24,568 bases of DNA from Saccoglossus kowalevskii (taxonomy: Eukaryota; Hemichordata; Enteropneusta; Harrimaniidae): positions 299,388 to 323,955 of the forward strand of contig NW_003129855.1 of assembly GCF_000003605.2 (NCBI RefSeq). The letters are read 5' to 3'. A program made the translations under genes and the position numbers. The notes below the pieces were generated by a model that had not been told where the DNA came from, made no database searches, and was given only the letters and a program-made list of their open reading frames with translations. Positions within the stretch are counted from its first letter, which is position 1. Every line of letters begins with the position of its first letter. This document shows, in pieces, positions 10,981-21,540 of this stretch.

Positions 10981-11002
10981 ATATATATATATATATATAT
11001 AT
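10981..11002. repeat. (AT)11 microsatellite
   Basis: Eleven uninterrupted AT dinucleotides. Confidence 0.95.
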
Positions 11003-11534
11003 AAATCGTATTATGAATTATCATGAACTAAAAATGTTGTGTTTGCAGGACACGCAACAATATATAAAACCACTAATACGCATATGCAGAGATTGTTAAT
11101 GTACGTTTCAAAACAACACTTGAAAAAGGTTAATAAGCATTAAACCTACTAAAAGAGAAATTGCTTATAAATAAAACATAGGTATTACAACATTACTCTC
11201 TCATATTGACAAACTCGTTGGTCTGATTATCTAAAGTTGTGAAATGTTGTTGTAAACAGATGTAAAAGAGGTGGAACTCACCTATTGTCGAGAGTATCCA
11301 AAACTATACCTGAAGTGAATATATAAGGCACATATATATTCAGATGGCGTGAATATATTAAGAACCAATTGAAATTTTAAAATGAAATAAACTAGTAAAC
11401 TACCTGATCAGATTATAAAATATTGAACAGCGTGAACAGGTAAAGATGTAGTAAATGGTTTCCAGGAGTTATGATTCACAATAATTATTTTTCATAACTC
11501 AAACTATATATTTTATGAAATGCTCGAAATCAAT

Positions 11535-11552
11535 GTCACGTGCTCACGTGAC
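11535..11552. promoter_or_regulatory. Palindromic pair of E-boxes
   Basis: GTCACGTG, a 2-bp CT spacer and CACGTGAC form an inverted repeat with perfect 8-bp arms. Each arm holds the canonical bHLH E-box CACGTG with flanks matching one side of the MITF/TFE-type GTCACGTGAC site. Whether it is bound or lies near a promoter is unknown; no gene is recognised within several kilobases. Confidence 0.3.
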
Positions 11553-13297
11553 TATTATTCAAATAAATCTTTTAGTAGAGATTCAAATGAGTATTGAGGA
11601 GAAATCCAATTGGTTTTCACTAAAAATGTAGAACAAAACTAATATAAATATATAAATGTTATATACAGAAATATAAATCAATCACAGCATGTTAGCTTAA
11701 TTTCTTTTAAAATGTCTAATTTTTAGGTTTTCCCCAAAATATGTTGTTTAATTTTACATTCAGGTAGCTAAATCTCCAGAATGCTTAGATTTAACAAAAG
11801 TCGCTGTGACTGTTATTGTGTTCATTATAATACATCTACAAACAATGAAAACAATAAAGAAGCCTGACGAGTGCATGCCGAGTATTGCTTATTTGATTAA
11901 TCTTAACATGTGCCAAAAACACCTTTAGCAGATTTAGCCACCTGAAAACCTGATTTGTGATTTCTGTGATACAAGGGAAATGAAAGATGATTATACTTTA
12001 TTGTAATTTTTTCCCAATTAAAATCAGACAATAGTTATATGAAAAACCTTTAAAAGTCATCCCCGACTTTATGAATCAAGACGAGAAAATAAAATTTATT
12101 TTTATAATGAACGAAAATTACATAATTCTACTAGGCAAAAGATCGCGTTTTACATCAATAACTTTTAATTATTTATTTATGCTTTTCCGTGAGTATTCTT
12201 ACCCTTATTCTGTTCTTGTTACCTAAATAGTTGATCCCAGATAAAAATGGGTAGTTGTTTCCTATTTGCTAAAAGCATTATTTCTGGCGCAATGTTTTTT
12301 TTTTGTTTTGTTTTTTTATTTTCATTATAGCGCTCTTGGCTCTACTTGTCTCAGTGATCCGATAATTTTTTAAATCACTCTACTCCGCTAGGCAAATAGC
12401 TGATATAATGTCAAGACGCCCACATACAATGCCGATTCACGACTCTCTTTTACATAATTTACATCGAAACTAAATAACAGTTGAGTTCAATGGAAGGGTA
12501 AGAAGTTAGTTTGTGCTCCCATGTCATTGTTGGTGATACTGTATTTACGCTGGTAAGCGTTAAACAAAGGTCTTTGGTAGTTATAAATTTGTTTCCAGTT
12601 CATACACCTGTACCCTGACATTTTCTAAACCATATATGTCAGATTACCAAGTTTGCTTTTAATTTACATTTAATAAAATATGACATCTAATTTGAATGAT
12701 TTATATTTAATTTACATATAAATGTAAAATTGTATAAAATATTGATTTCATTCACGGTAATAGAGTGTGGTTTCTGGGGTAACGCCAGTTTTTGACTGAT
12801 AACGTTTCAAATACAGGAATCAGAGGTATCCATGTGTAGCTCTTTTATACATCTTTAGTGCACTAATCGGTGATTATGTAGTCGTTTCGTTCCTCTTGTG
12901 CAATGTTTATCGACGATTTGAACGATCTCCTTGTAACCCATTTACTTCATTGAAGTGTTTCGTCTCCAGATGGCGCTATTTATAGAAAAGATGAATGTCA
13001 CGTCGATAGTTATGGCGATTTTGTAATTAGTATATTACTAATTTGTGTGTAATATGCTTTATTTTATACATGGTTATATTTTGTATTGGAAGAGACATTC
13101 CATCCAACAACTTGAACCTCTGAAAAGATATAGGTAACTATTTTACAACAGGCTTGTTTTTTTTATTTTGAGAAATTTCATTGAAACCCTGTTCTAATAA
13201 ATGAATCATCAAACAAAACGAGCGTTATTTTTTGATTATAGACTACAGACCAACATTGAGTTTTCTCATTTACTTTCCCGTGGTCATACACATTTTC

Positions 13298-13770
13298 GCC
13301 AGCCAAGGTCCATTTTTTTGGTCGTCGCCTTACCATTATACCTTGGCATAATTCCAACTATAAACCTGTATTTTCTGCCGACGAAATAAAACACAACGGC
13401 GCGGTCTCGGGTTCGTTTCCATGGTAAATGAAACACGAATTTAAATGTTGTTACGTGTTTCCATGGGAAATTGAACGCGAGTCCAGTGTTTTTGTTGGAA
13501 AGGCTATGACGTGATATTAGATGGTAACATCTATTGGTTTAAATGTGAAAATTGACGAGAGTTGTTGTTACAGGAACGCTGATTGGTGGAGTCAGCTCCC
13601 TGGCACGTCCAATCAAATCATTCAATTTAACTTAGAGTTAAATACAGCTTTTTCTAAGACGACCAAGCACGGGTTCGCAGGAACGGCTATATATGCTCGG
13701 TAATACTACGTTCTGTGCTAAACATTAATGGTACTAATGGAACTTGCATTCTTTTTATTTCAGCGAACGA
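13298..13770 (+). repeat. Promoter-like dispersed repeat, copy 2 (longest)
   Basis: This is the fullest of three related segments (others 689-1017 and 23927-24098). Landmarks in order are CCATTATACC (13332), ACTATAAACCTGT (13357), AACACAACGGCGC (13390), a 24-bp block starting GTTTCCATGG present twice (13415-13438 and 13457-13480, 42 bp apart), TGACGTGATAT (13507-13517), an inverted CCAAT box ATTGG (13582-13586), a direct CCAAT (13609-13613), ATTCAATTTAACT (13620) and TATATAT (13688-13694). A pyrimidine-rich stretch followed by TTTCAGCGAA ends near 13770. The CRE-like, CCAAT and TATA sites in order look like a Pol II promoter, but this is inferred from motifs. No frame runs on from it into a recognised gene. 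Confidence 0.75.
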
Positions 13771-16366
13771 ATCATTGTAATTTCAAGCGTTTAAAACAAA
13801 TTTGATGGGATCATGGCAGTAAATCCTGCAATGTCTTATTGGTAATGAGCGATACCAACTGGTCCTATTGTAACCATCTTTTTGGGATTTGGATGAACTC
13901 CAAAATTGATAAGATAATTTTGTTACCAATGCAACCCCGGAATCGTAAATATAGTGAATTCTCCAAAACTACTTATATTTCCCAATCGCAACAACAACAT
14001 TACTACACTCGTTTAATCGGTCTGGTATTGTAGGGTCAGTCATGAGATACCCTGTATATGTTAATGTGCACTTTAAAAAACTAAATAGCGTAACTCCACA
14101 GTCAATTTGCAGGGTTGTACTTACTAACATTTGGCGGAAATTGCCAAATTAGCCGCAGTGTTTACTACTCCTGCGGAAAGTCATATACAGTATTATACAA
14201 GTAGACAACAAGTGACGGCGTTACAGGTAGTAATTATTCCCTGTATTAATCCATCCCCAGTTGACCAGTTTCACAACATATACACAAGGACAGACAAACA
14301 ATCACACGATGCGTGATGTAATTTTCCACATAAAGATAATCTTAAGTAAAAAAAAATATTATGGGTTTTTTGGAAAACACATTTTCAAAACAAAGCAAGA
14401 AAAACGTGTCTATGTTATACATTATACAGATCCGTAGTTTGAGTCAAAACAATCTGCTCTCTTATTGGTCTAACTGTTAGGTATCACGGTTAGATGAACA
14501 ATCAGATACGGTCTTGTAAAAGGCTTTTCAAACACAAAGACGTTATTCAGTCTTGAATACGTGACCTACATATTACATATATCCCACTAAAAAGCACTTT
14601 AGGATATAATTAATTACAATTCTGCGAAGTCTTACACCTGCATACTTTCCAGATGATTAGTAATTGGATATGGTTCTTCAGGTAATGACCAAACCATCTT
14701 CGCTCTTTTTCTTTGTAACTCGATATACTACTTGGAATCACAACTAGTGATGTTAATGATGATATATTAACGGATACATTTACAATAACAAACCGTATAT
14801 ATTGTTCGACGACGTGAATCCAATGCCCAGATTTTTGTCGGTCTCTCTATGTGAATCAAACATGTGTTTACTTCTCATAAAGACGTTTCCGATGTGTTAA
14901 AATTCTTGGTAGCTGGAACAGTCATAGACCTTTGCTTTTAAAGTCAGATGAAATCTGCACATGTACTTACTTACATAGCCACGAATATGTATATGAGGTA
15001 TGTGTCTGTATTTAGTTTTGATATATATATTATATTATGTTTTTTGCATAAATCAATTTATACTTAATAATTAGAAGAATGCAATACTAGTTGTATTGCC
15101 AGAGCCCGCGACACTTTATACTCAATGACCTTTCGGATTTGAAAGACAGCTAATGCAATTTCCCATTGAAACACACGGATCAGGTCAGCATCATTTTTCT
15201 TGCTTATTTACTTGTAATGTAACGTGTGCATTGGCACCATGATCATTGAAAACATGACCATAAACAACAGTTTGGACTGGAAATACTTAATACATCGATT
15301 TTGTTCATGAATTAAGAGGTCGTAAATTTGAAATGATCCTTGACCCGATGTCACTTTAACTGAAACCTATTAGTGTGCGGAGTGGTATCCTTTATAGATA
15401 ATTTGACACACATTTGAGCTTAGGCCCTGAACAGAAATTTACGTGAATATATATCATCGAGTCGGGCACGGACGTCACATACATTCAAAGAACCCATCTA
15501 CATTTAATAGTTCTATCGATATCAGTTGAGAGAGTTGAAAATAAAACTATTTTCCGGGGCAATTAATACATTTCAAATGGAGTAGACATTTCACTGAACC
15601 ATGCACAAAAGTGAATAATTGACTAATGCTACACATGCTTTACTGCGTTTTGTTTAAGCTATGCTCCGGGTAAAGAACATATAATGTATATTACATTACA
15701 TAAATCTTCCATTACATAGGATTACTGACCCCGGGGTACGATGATAATCTTACGACAATCAGGCGCCTTGAAATTGATCAAACTACTTTTTACTCTCGTT
15801 GTATTATATGTATTAGAAACATAGTTGAATCTCCGGGTATTAAATCGGTAAATCCTATGAGGAAACGGATGTCATGAGAAGTTGATACACTTCTCCTAAA
15901 TGACTGTACATGTGCAGTGTATCTTTGTAAAGGTTAAGTTATAAGAGTACTACTTTACAATATATGCGTCATTAAGTAACATAATACTATAAAAAAAAAA
16001 AAAAACGCAAAACCAGTAACATCGCAATACATCAAATATATTGAATGATTTCCACCATATTTGTTGTTCGAATATAATATGTGCGATTTTACAGAATGGT
16101 TAACATGTCAGGAAATTATATACTAGTATTGGTTTACAAAATAGACGTAAGCTGAAACCTGGTAGGTTTAGTTTCCACTACGGCTGCGCAGTTCCTTATG
16201 GGTATTATAGTTATATTTTTAAAAAAATGCATTACATTGTATGGCTTACGGTATACGCCGTCCTATACTGTCAGAGAATTATCTTGTTTGTTACCACTTT
16301 TTATGTATATGATTAGTGAAATCTCCGGTCACGACGCATACTGCGCCGTTAAGAGTGACTGAAGAA

Positions 16367-16398
<32 letters not shown>

Positions 16399-16818
16399 GA
16401 ACGAATTCAGTCAAGCAAAATTCCAAGATAGACATGCAGGGTAGTGTTTTGGAAATATACAAGGATACCTGGACAAGTCCTTCGACCATTTCGTATTATA
16501 TTACGCTTTTGTAGTGATTAGGGTCTCGTAAAATTAGCGTGAGGTTGGTTGGTTAGACTGTCCCATAGCAATAGTAATGTATAGACTACATAAGTTCAAG
16601 AATCAATCATAATTATGCCATATTCACATTTTTATAGATCGTATGGAGTGCGAAACAGTGTTAAAGCTGTCTAACTTGTCACAAAACTGATATATTGTTC
16701 TTTTTGTCTCACATTTATATATTGTATACCGTGATTGCCGATATAGCATTTGCAAAATTATATATATTGTTAATGTACATAGAATTAGCATAGGTGTTGT
16801 GGGGTAGAATAATATCAT
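13771..16818. other. Non-coding DNA, no gene recognised
   Basis: The longest frame (about 14131-14316, 61 codons from a TTG) shows no recognisable domain. A15 is at 15991-16005. A GACGTCAC CRE-like site occurs near 15471 without supporting context. Confidence 0.6.
16367..16398. repeat. Compound (AC)4(AT)12 microsatellite
   Basis: Four AC units run directly into twelve uninterrupted AT units. Confidence 0.95.
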
Positions 16819-17362
16819 TTAGCTCCGCCAATAAGGTCTTGTTTTTGCATGCGTCTGTTAAATCGTATGACTGTCAGTAAGATATCTAAAAAAAAAAAAA
16901 AAATTCTAGGAAGGGTTGCCCATAACACAAGAATCAATTGATGATATTAGAAAGAATGCTATTACCTCCCCCCCCCGCCAATGAGATTTTTTTTAATCAA
17001 ATTGTAGACGAATATCCATGATTTTTCTGGGAGAGGTTGTCTATAACACAAGGATCAATCAATGACCTGTATAGAAAAGAATCCGGTTGGATATTTGGGA
17101 GAAAATTTATCGCCATTGCATTATATTGGTTTATTGATTAACTCAAAAAGTTGCGTACGAATTTTCATGAGGTCTTTTGGAGGGATTGCTGTTGAGACAA
17201 GAACCAATTATTGCCATTATCGAAGCAAACTAAATCCGATTGTCATGAATGTTGTCGTTGCCAGACTAATCAAACAGTTATGTACGAATTTCCATGGCAA
17301 CCGTTAGACAATGATGAATCGATTTGATTGACAAACAAATATTTTGATCCGGTAGAGAGGTA
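16819..17362 (+). mobile_element. Diverged interspersed repeat with internal tandem units, tail lost
   Basis: The head, GCTCCGCCAATAAGGTCTTG at 16822-16841 followed by GTCAGTAAGATATCTAAAA, matches the head of the element at 20861-21539 and of a repeat type I recall as common in aquatic animals. Inside are three degenerate units of about 130-150 bp marked by GTTGCCCATAACACAAGAAT (16914), GTTGTCTATAACACAAGGAT (17037) and ATTGCTGTTGAGACAAGAAC (17186). A further marker, TACGAATTTCCATGGCAAC, is at 17283. A second head-like sequence, TTACCTCC-(C-run)-CCGCCAATGAG at 16962-16985, lies inside it, suggesting a tandem or nested copy. The expected CTTGGCGGAGGT tail is not recognisable. An A16 run is at 16888-16903. 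Confidence 0.65.
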
Positions 17363-19378
17363 TTATTTCTTATTGTCAAATAAGACCATTTTCAGCATAA
17401 GTACTTTGTGGATGTGGCAATGATTTCAGATGAACGGTGGCTACTGCCATGTTTCCATTCGTGGGCTCCAATAATGTTGTTATAATAGTTATGATGCAAT
17501 ACGCAGATTTGCATGCACAGTACTGACAAAAACAAACTGAAGCACTTCATCCTCACTCCTCCCTAGCCCTTATCGTGCATAACGTTATAACCTTATTGCC
17601 AAACTAAGGGGCATAATAATGTTCACTGTAATGTTAAGCCTAACGAAACTAATCAATCAGTGTACCTCTGTGTGTATCAGTTATGTGTTTCTACGCATTA
17701 TGATTCATTCACTGACCCAGGAAATACTGGCTCTGTATGTTACCTATAATAATGTTTTTTTGTGTTTATCCTCGGGGCAAATCAGTTAGATCTCGAATGC
17801 AAGCAATACTAGACGCAATATTATTACACAGTCGTGAGTATCTTTGAAGCCGTGTTGAATTTTTTTTTCGGATTCGAAATCACGACCTCTGTTTTATCTA
17901 GAGGGCTGTGTAAAATGGAATAGTGTTTACGAACGGGTTATACGTTTCTGTCTTGCATAATGACTCCCGTTTTAGTGCCATTGCGCGATGAAACACAGTT
18001 GATGATATGTAAAGAAAGTTGATACATACTAGTTTACATTCGATATATTATAACAACTAGCGCATTGGTTTTTTTTGGAAGTTTTCCTCTGTCTCACACT
18101 GTTCTTCTGTTACGTATTGAGAAACAGTTGTTCAAGCTTGATCAAACCAAACACTGAAACACACGTGAGCAGAATTTATAAACAGAACAGCTGAGTGAAG
18201 ATGTTGAAGTGTATATAATGGTAAATAAAACACTTGAAAATGAGCTGCGTTCCTTTAGGCTCTTTTTTTCAATTCTAACCTTTTTTATTTAATTTTTTAT
18301 GCTTTAATTTTTCTAAGAGTTATTTATAGTGGTGCGAGTGATTTATATATGGTTCCAAAAAAGCTTATATATATCGTGGTACTCATTTTGATGTATATCA
18401 ATATAATCACATAAAATGCATTATTTACAGCGAAATATTCTGACTACGAATCATTAATCCCCATGCCATTCAATTCTCACCGTTATCTATTCTGTTAATC
18501 CATCCCATTCCCAGGTTATTCAAATATCTCATTCATTTCACTGCCACACGTCTATGTGTCCACATCGTCTATTCTGAGTAGTGCCCTAGTTAAGACAAGG
18601 AAAACCTATCAATATTTTGCATTACCGGAGCGAAATTACTTCTTATAGTAACAAAGCCGTCCACTCTAATTCATTTAATTTCCCTTTTCAATCTGAAACA
18701 AATAAGATCCAGCAGTTTATTTTTGTTTAGGCGTCGCCGTTTTCAGTTTCAGGTTCTAGTATTTTTAAATATATTAACATTTTCTTGGTTACACAGATAA
18801 TGTAAACATTAGGTCGATTCGACAAATTATGAACCAACCGTTCACAATTAAATGGATACAACCATTGCAAATGAAAGCCCAGCGCACAGCCGCCGACACT
18901 GACCGACTAAATTGTCTAATTGTTTTGTACGATGTTAGTAATAACAATAATTCGGGTATATCTAAAACTTTTGGCCTAGGTTGTTGTCATTTTTATAATC
19001 AATATATTACTTGTACACTATGAACACTTTCATTTGGGAACGGTGTCTCAATAGAAAGGTAACAATTGAAGTTGTTTGTCGGACATCATTTATATATGGC
19101 TGTTAGTATACATCATCAAAACTGTCACTTTAAACGAAAATTGTACTCAAGAAAGAATTCTATAGCATTTTATTATAAACTGACATTTCCCCTAAGTGTC
19201 GTGTCGTGTCCTGCCTCTAACGGTTTTGGGTTGCAATGATATGTGTAGTAATTGTATAGATATGATTGAATTCACTCCCGTGAGCACATTGTTAATAATT
19301 CGATCTAGAATGAACTTAACTGTATCCCCTAAAGACGCAGATCATTGGAATATGAGTCATCTGTTTGTTTTATTACAG
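17363..19378. other. Upstream region of the GPCR gene, no exon supported
   Basis: No coding exon is evident. The frame at 18829-19023 is short and without a recognisable domain. The first exon and promoter of the receptor gene may lie here. A TATA-like GTGTATATAATGG near 18210 and a possible splice donor AAAGGTAACA near 19056 exist, but neither is well enough supported to annotate. Confidence 0.45.
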
Positions 19379-19463
19379 GAAGTTATAGATAATTCAATTG
19401 GTGCATTACGTTACATCATTACTGAACTGTGATTAGTTTGTGGACAATAACGACTATTGACAC
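19379..19463 (+). other. Inferred 5' UTR exon of the GPCR gene
   Basis: The 85-bp segment is preceded by a good 3' splice site, CTGTTTGTTTTATTACAG ending at 19378, and followed by a near-consensus donor GTAAGTAT at 19464. It contains no ATG and stops occur in frame, so it would be an untranslated leader exon. If the 3' splice site is real, at least one more exon lies upstream. This is inferred from splice signals only, with no transcript evidence. Confidence 0.5.
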
Positions 19464-19584
19464 GTAAGTATATTTCTTTTGTTTTTTTAATACCAAACAC
19501 GTTAATTCAACAAACTACTTCGATATAATTTACTAAACGTGAACGGTTAATGCCTAATGTTGTAACATGTGTTCTTCCATGTAG
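19464..19584 (+). other. Inferred 121-bp intron in the 5' UTR of the GPCR gene
   Basis: The donor is GTAAGTATA at 19464. A TACTAAAC at 19531-19538 is a near-ideal branch-point sequence about 46 nt before the acceptor. The acceptor is TTCTTCCATGTAG ending at 19584. All four ATG triplets between 19379 and the start codon lie in this intron (19550, 19557, 19567, 19579), so splicing leaves a leader free of upstream ATGs. The size suits a short metazoan intron. Confidence 0.6.
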
Positions 19585-19652
19585 ATACGATATTGTGAAG
19601 TTTCTTGCAATACCATTACAACAACACCATCAACAACAAGAACCTCGTCAGA

Positions 19653-20693
19653 ATGGCTCATGCAACGAATATGACCCTTGCTTTTCCAACGATACCTGAG
19701 ACACCTGTGCTTGATACCATTGTGGCTATTGCGTTCACTTTGATATTTGTCACTGGGGTTCCTGGTAATCTATTAACGATATATGTCATTGCCAGGAAAG
19801 GTCAAGTGCAGACAACTACCAACGTGTATATTCTTAGTCTGTCTTGTGCAGACCTCGTATTTGTACTGTGTAGTCCGTTGTACGCAGTAGAATTTCTCGT
19901 CATAGGTAATAAGTTCGGCGAAGTAGGCTGTCGACTCAGAGATACTCTGGATATTTGTACTATGTTAGCCTCTATATTCACGCTCTCTGTTATGAGTATT
20001 GACAGGTTCTTTGCTGTGGTCTTTCCCGTAAAGTCGCTAGGATATCGTTCAGATATGTGTGCCAAGTCGATTATAATTGTAATATGGGCTGTTAGCTTGA
20101 CAGTTGCATTGCCGTTATTCATATTTACCCATGAATCTGAGGTTGCCTTCGGCGATTTTGTCATACGTTTCTGTCAGAATAAAATGTCATTCAAAGCACA
20201 GACAGCCTATACAACAACAGTTTTCATTCTAGCCTTTCCTATACCATTTGTGTTAATTACATTCTGCTATTTATCGATAACATCTACTTTATTACATACG
20301 GACAATAACAACCCTTTACCACAGAGTACTGACTCTAAAAAATCGAAACGACGAGTCGCTAGAATGGTCCTCATTATTGTTATTTGTTTTTTTCTTTGCT
20401 GGCTGCCATTTTGGATTTTCATCATGCTATCATATTATAGTGTTCCTATTGAACAAAACACGGGAAAGGTCATAGCAGTGTTGTTCATTTCTTTAACGTA
20501 TGTAAATAGCTGTTTAAATCCTGTGCTCTACACCTTTCTGAGTGAAAATTTCAGAAAGAACGTGAAAAAGGCATTCAAATGCTGTAGCAGAAAGGTGTCA
20601 CCAGTAAGCGTTATTCAAGCAAATGCTGGTAACACATCAACAAGTCACGCTAGAGCACGTCAACCAATGGTGACTGAAATGGGGGCTTTCTGA
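19653..20693 (+). CDS. Class-A GPCR, somatostatin/urotensin-II receptor-like
   Basis: This encodes a 346-residue rhodopsin-type receptor for the plasma membrane, probably peptide-activated and G-protein coupled. Seven hydrophobic segments lie at about 21-47, 56-84, 92-124, 137-158, 182-212, 235-262 and 270-293. Class-A landmarks are all present: N39 in TM1, D67 in LSCAD, C93 and C174 for the extracellular disulfide, D117-R118-F119 (DRF in place of DRY), W145, P198 and Y206, C249-W-L-P252, and N289-P-V-L-Y293. An N-glycosylation site is at N6. C310-C311 after helix 8 could be palmitoylated. D100 sits seven residues after C93, the TM3 position conserved in somatostatin, opioid, urotensin-II and MCH receptors. 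MLASIFTLSVMS resembles urotensin-II receptors, while LTYVNSCLNPVLY resembles somatostatin receptors, so the exact ligand is open. The start ATG has A at -3 and G at +4; the frame extends 16 codons upstream only to a TTG. The coding part has no intron or break. The N-terminus is short, with no obvious signal peptide, as is usual for this group. Confidence 0.93.
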   Translation: MAHATNMTLAFPTIPETPVLDTIVAIAFTLIFVTGVPGNLLTIYVIARKGQVQTTTNVYILSLSCADLVFVLCSPLYAVEFLVIGNKFGEVGCRLRDTLDICTMLASIFTLSVMSIDRFFAVVFPVKSLGYRSDMCAKSIIIVIWAVSLTVALPLFIFTHESEVAFGDFVIRFCQNKMSFKAQTAYTTTVFILAFPIPFVLITFCYLSITSTLLHTDNNNPLPQSTDSKKSKRRVARMVLIIVICFFLCWLPFWIFIMLSYYSVPIEQNTGKVIAVLFISLTYVNSCLNPVLYTFLSENFRKNVKKAFKCCSRKVSPVSVIQANAGNTSTSHARARQPMVTEMGAF

Positions 20694-20720
20694 TTAATAT
20701 TTAATATCATGAATTATCTT

Positions 20721-20726
20721 AATAAA
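20721..20726 (+). promoter_or_regulatory. Candidate polyadenylation signal of the GPCR gene
   Basis: A canonical AATAAA begins 28 nt after the TGA stop, giving a very short 3' UTR if used. No clear GU-rich element follows, so later signals cannot be excluded. Confidence 0.4.
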
Positions 20727-20860
20727 CCTCGAATTTTTAAGAAACGATGCCTTACAGACTTGAAGAAAGATATATATGTCATATGTGGCGAGTATATCTA
20801 TAACATTTTGCATTAGTACGATAAAATTTAATAAGTCAATGCTCTCGGTTATTTTTTCAT

Positions 20861-21539
20861 GTTACCTCCGCCAAGAAGTTTATGTTTCCGGTAGCATTGA
20901 TTTGTCTGTCAGTAGAAAAATTAAAAAAGTTACAAATGGATTTTCATAACATTTCTAGGGAGCTTGCCTTGATACAAGCACAAACTAATCCATGTTTTGA
21001 TACAGATATGGGTACGGTTACCCCGGAAACAGTAATGATTTTTCATTTTTAAAATGATTATAATTAAGTAGAGATTTGGAAATAGTTGCCATGGCAGCAG
21101 CAGATTCGGGAATCAAAGGATTATAGATGAATTCTTATACAATTTTCGAGAGTGACTGTTCTTGATACAAGCACGAACCCATTATATATAGGTACGATTA
21201 CCATGGAAACTTTTTAGGGAATGATTTTACTTTTAAAACACAGGTTATGGACAATTCTCTATTGGATGAATTCTCATGATATTTTCAGAAGTTGTATTTA
21301 TATTAACCAAATTTGAATGAATTCATATAAGAAAATGAGTTGGTTCCAAGTTGAAAAATGATGACAGAGATGTAGATCTGGTTGCCATGGAAACAACAAT
21401 TGAAGTAACAGTTATATAGGTTTAAATGATGAACGCATATCTTAAGGAATTAAAGAATGCAGATAAAATGTGTAAGTGACACTATATAAGGAAATAACCT
21501 GCTTGGCGGAGGTCTGCGCTCTTTGAGTGCTTTCTAGTT
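20861..21539 (+). mobile_element. Interspersed repeat with perfect 12-bp terminal inverted repeats
   Basis: The head carries ACCTCCGCCAAG at 20864-20875 and the tail carries its exact reverse complement CTTGGCGGAGGT at 21502-21513, followed by CTGCGCTCTTTGAGTGC and TTTCTAGTT. From memory, this head-tail pair marks a non-coding repeat seen in many aquatic animal genomes; I do not recall a formal name. The body is built of degenerate units about 190 bp apart, each with GATACAAGCAC (20971 and 21161) and a CCATGG- or CCCCGG-centred GGTTACC...GGAAAC block (near 21017, 21088, 21199, 21381). No coding frame is seen. It starts only about 170 bp after the receptor stop codon, so part could be transcribed in a longer 3' UTR. 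Confidence 0.75.
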
Positions 21540-21540
21540 G

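Larger units (their letters stand above)
9542..13297. other. Non-coding DNA with microsatellites, no gene recognised
   Basis: No coding frame stands out. A minus-strand frame at 9934-10137 is an artefact of the ATT microsatellite, which reads as poly-asparagine. Apart from the listed microsatellites and the E-box pair at 11535-11552, the sequence is AT-rich with T-runs near 12293-12318 and no element I can bound. Confidence 0.6.

Noticed and set aside
12663..12728. TTTACATTTA and TAAATGTAAA as a hairpin RNA.
   Set aside because: Ten-base AT-only arms with a 46-bp loop are expected by chance in DNA this AT-rich.
689..13770. Copies 1 and 2 of the dispersed repeat as the two LTRs of a 13-kb retrotransposon.
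   Set aside because: There is no gag or pol frame between them, the copies are strongly diverged and differently deleted, and a third copy lies at 23927. Independent repeats fit better.
19196..19432. 78-codon frame upstream of the receptor as an extra coding exon.
   Set aside because: It starts at GTG, has no domain, and ends at a stop codon inside the predicted untranslated exon.
19605..19652. 16-codon N-terminal extension of the receptor.
   Set aside because: It would begin at TTG. The ATG at 19653 has a strong initiation context and gives a normal-length N-terminus for the family.
19802..20164. 120-codon antisense frame within the receptor gene.
   Set aside because: It is a shadow of the well-supported plus-strand GPCR coding sequence.
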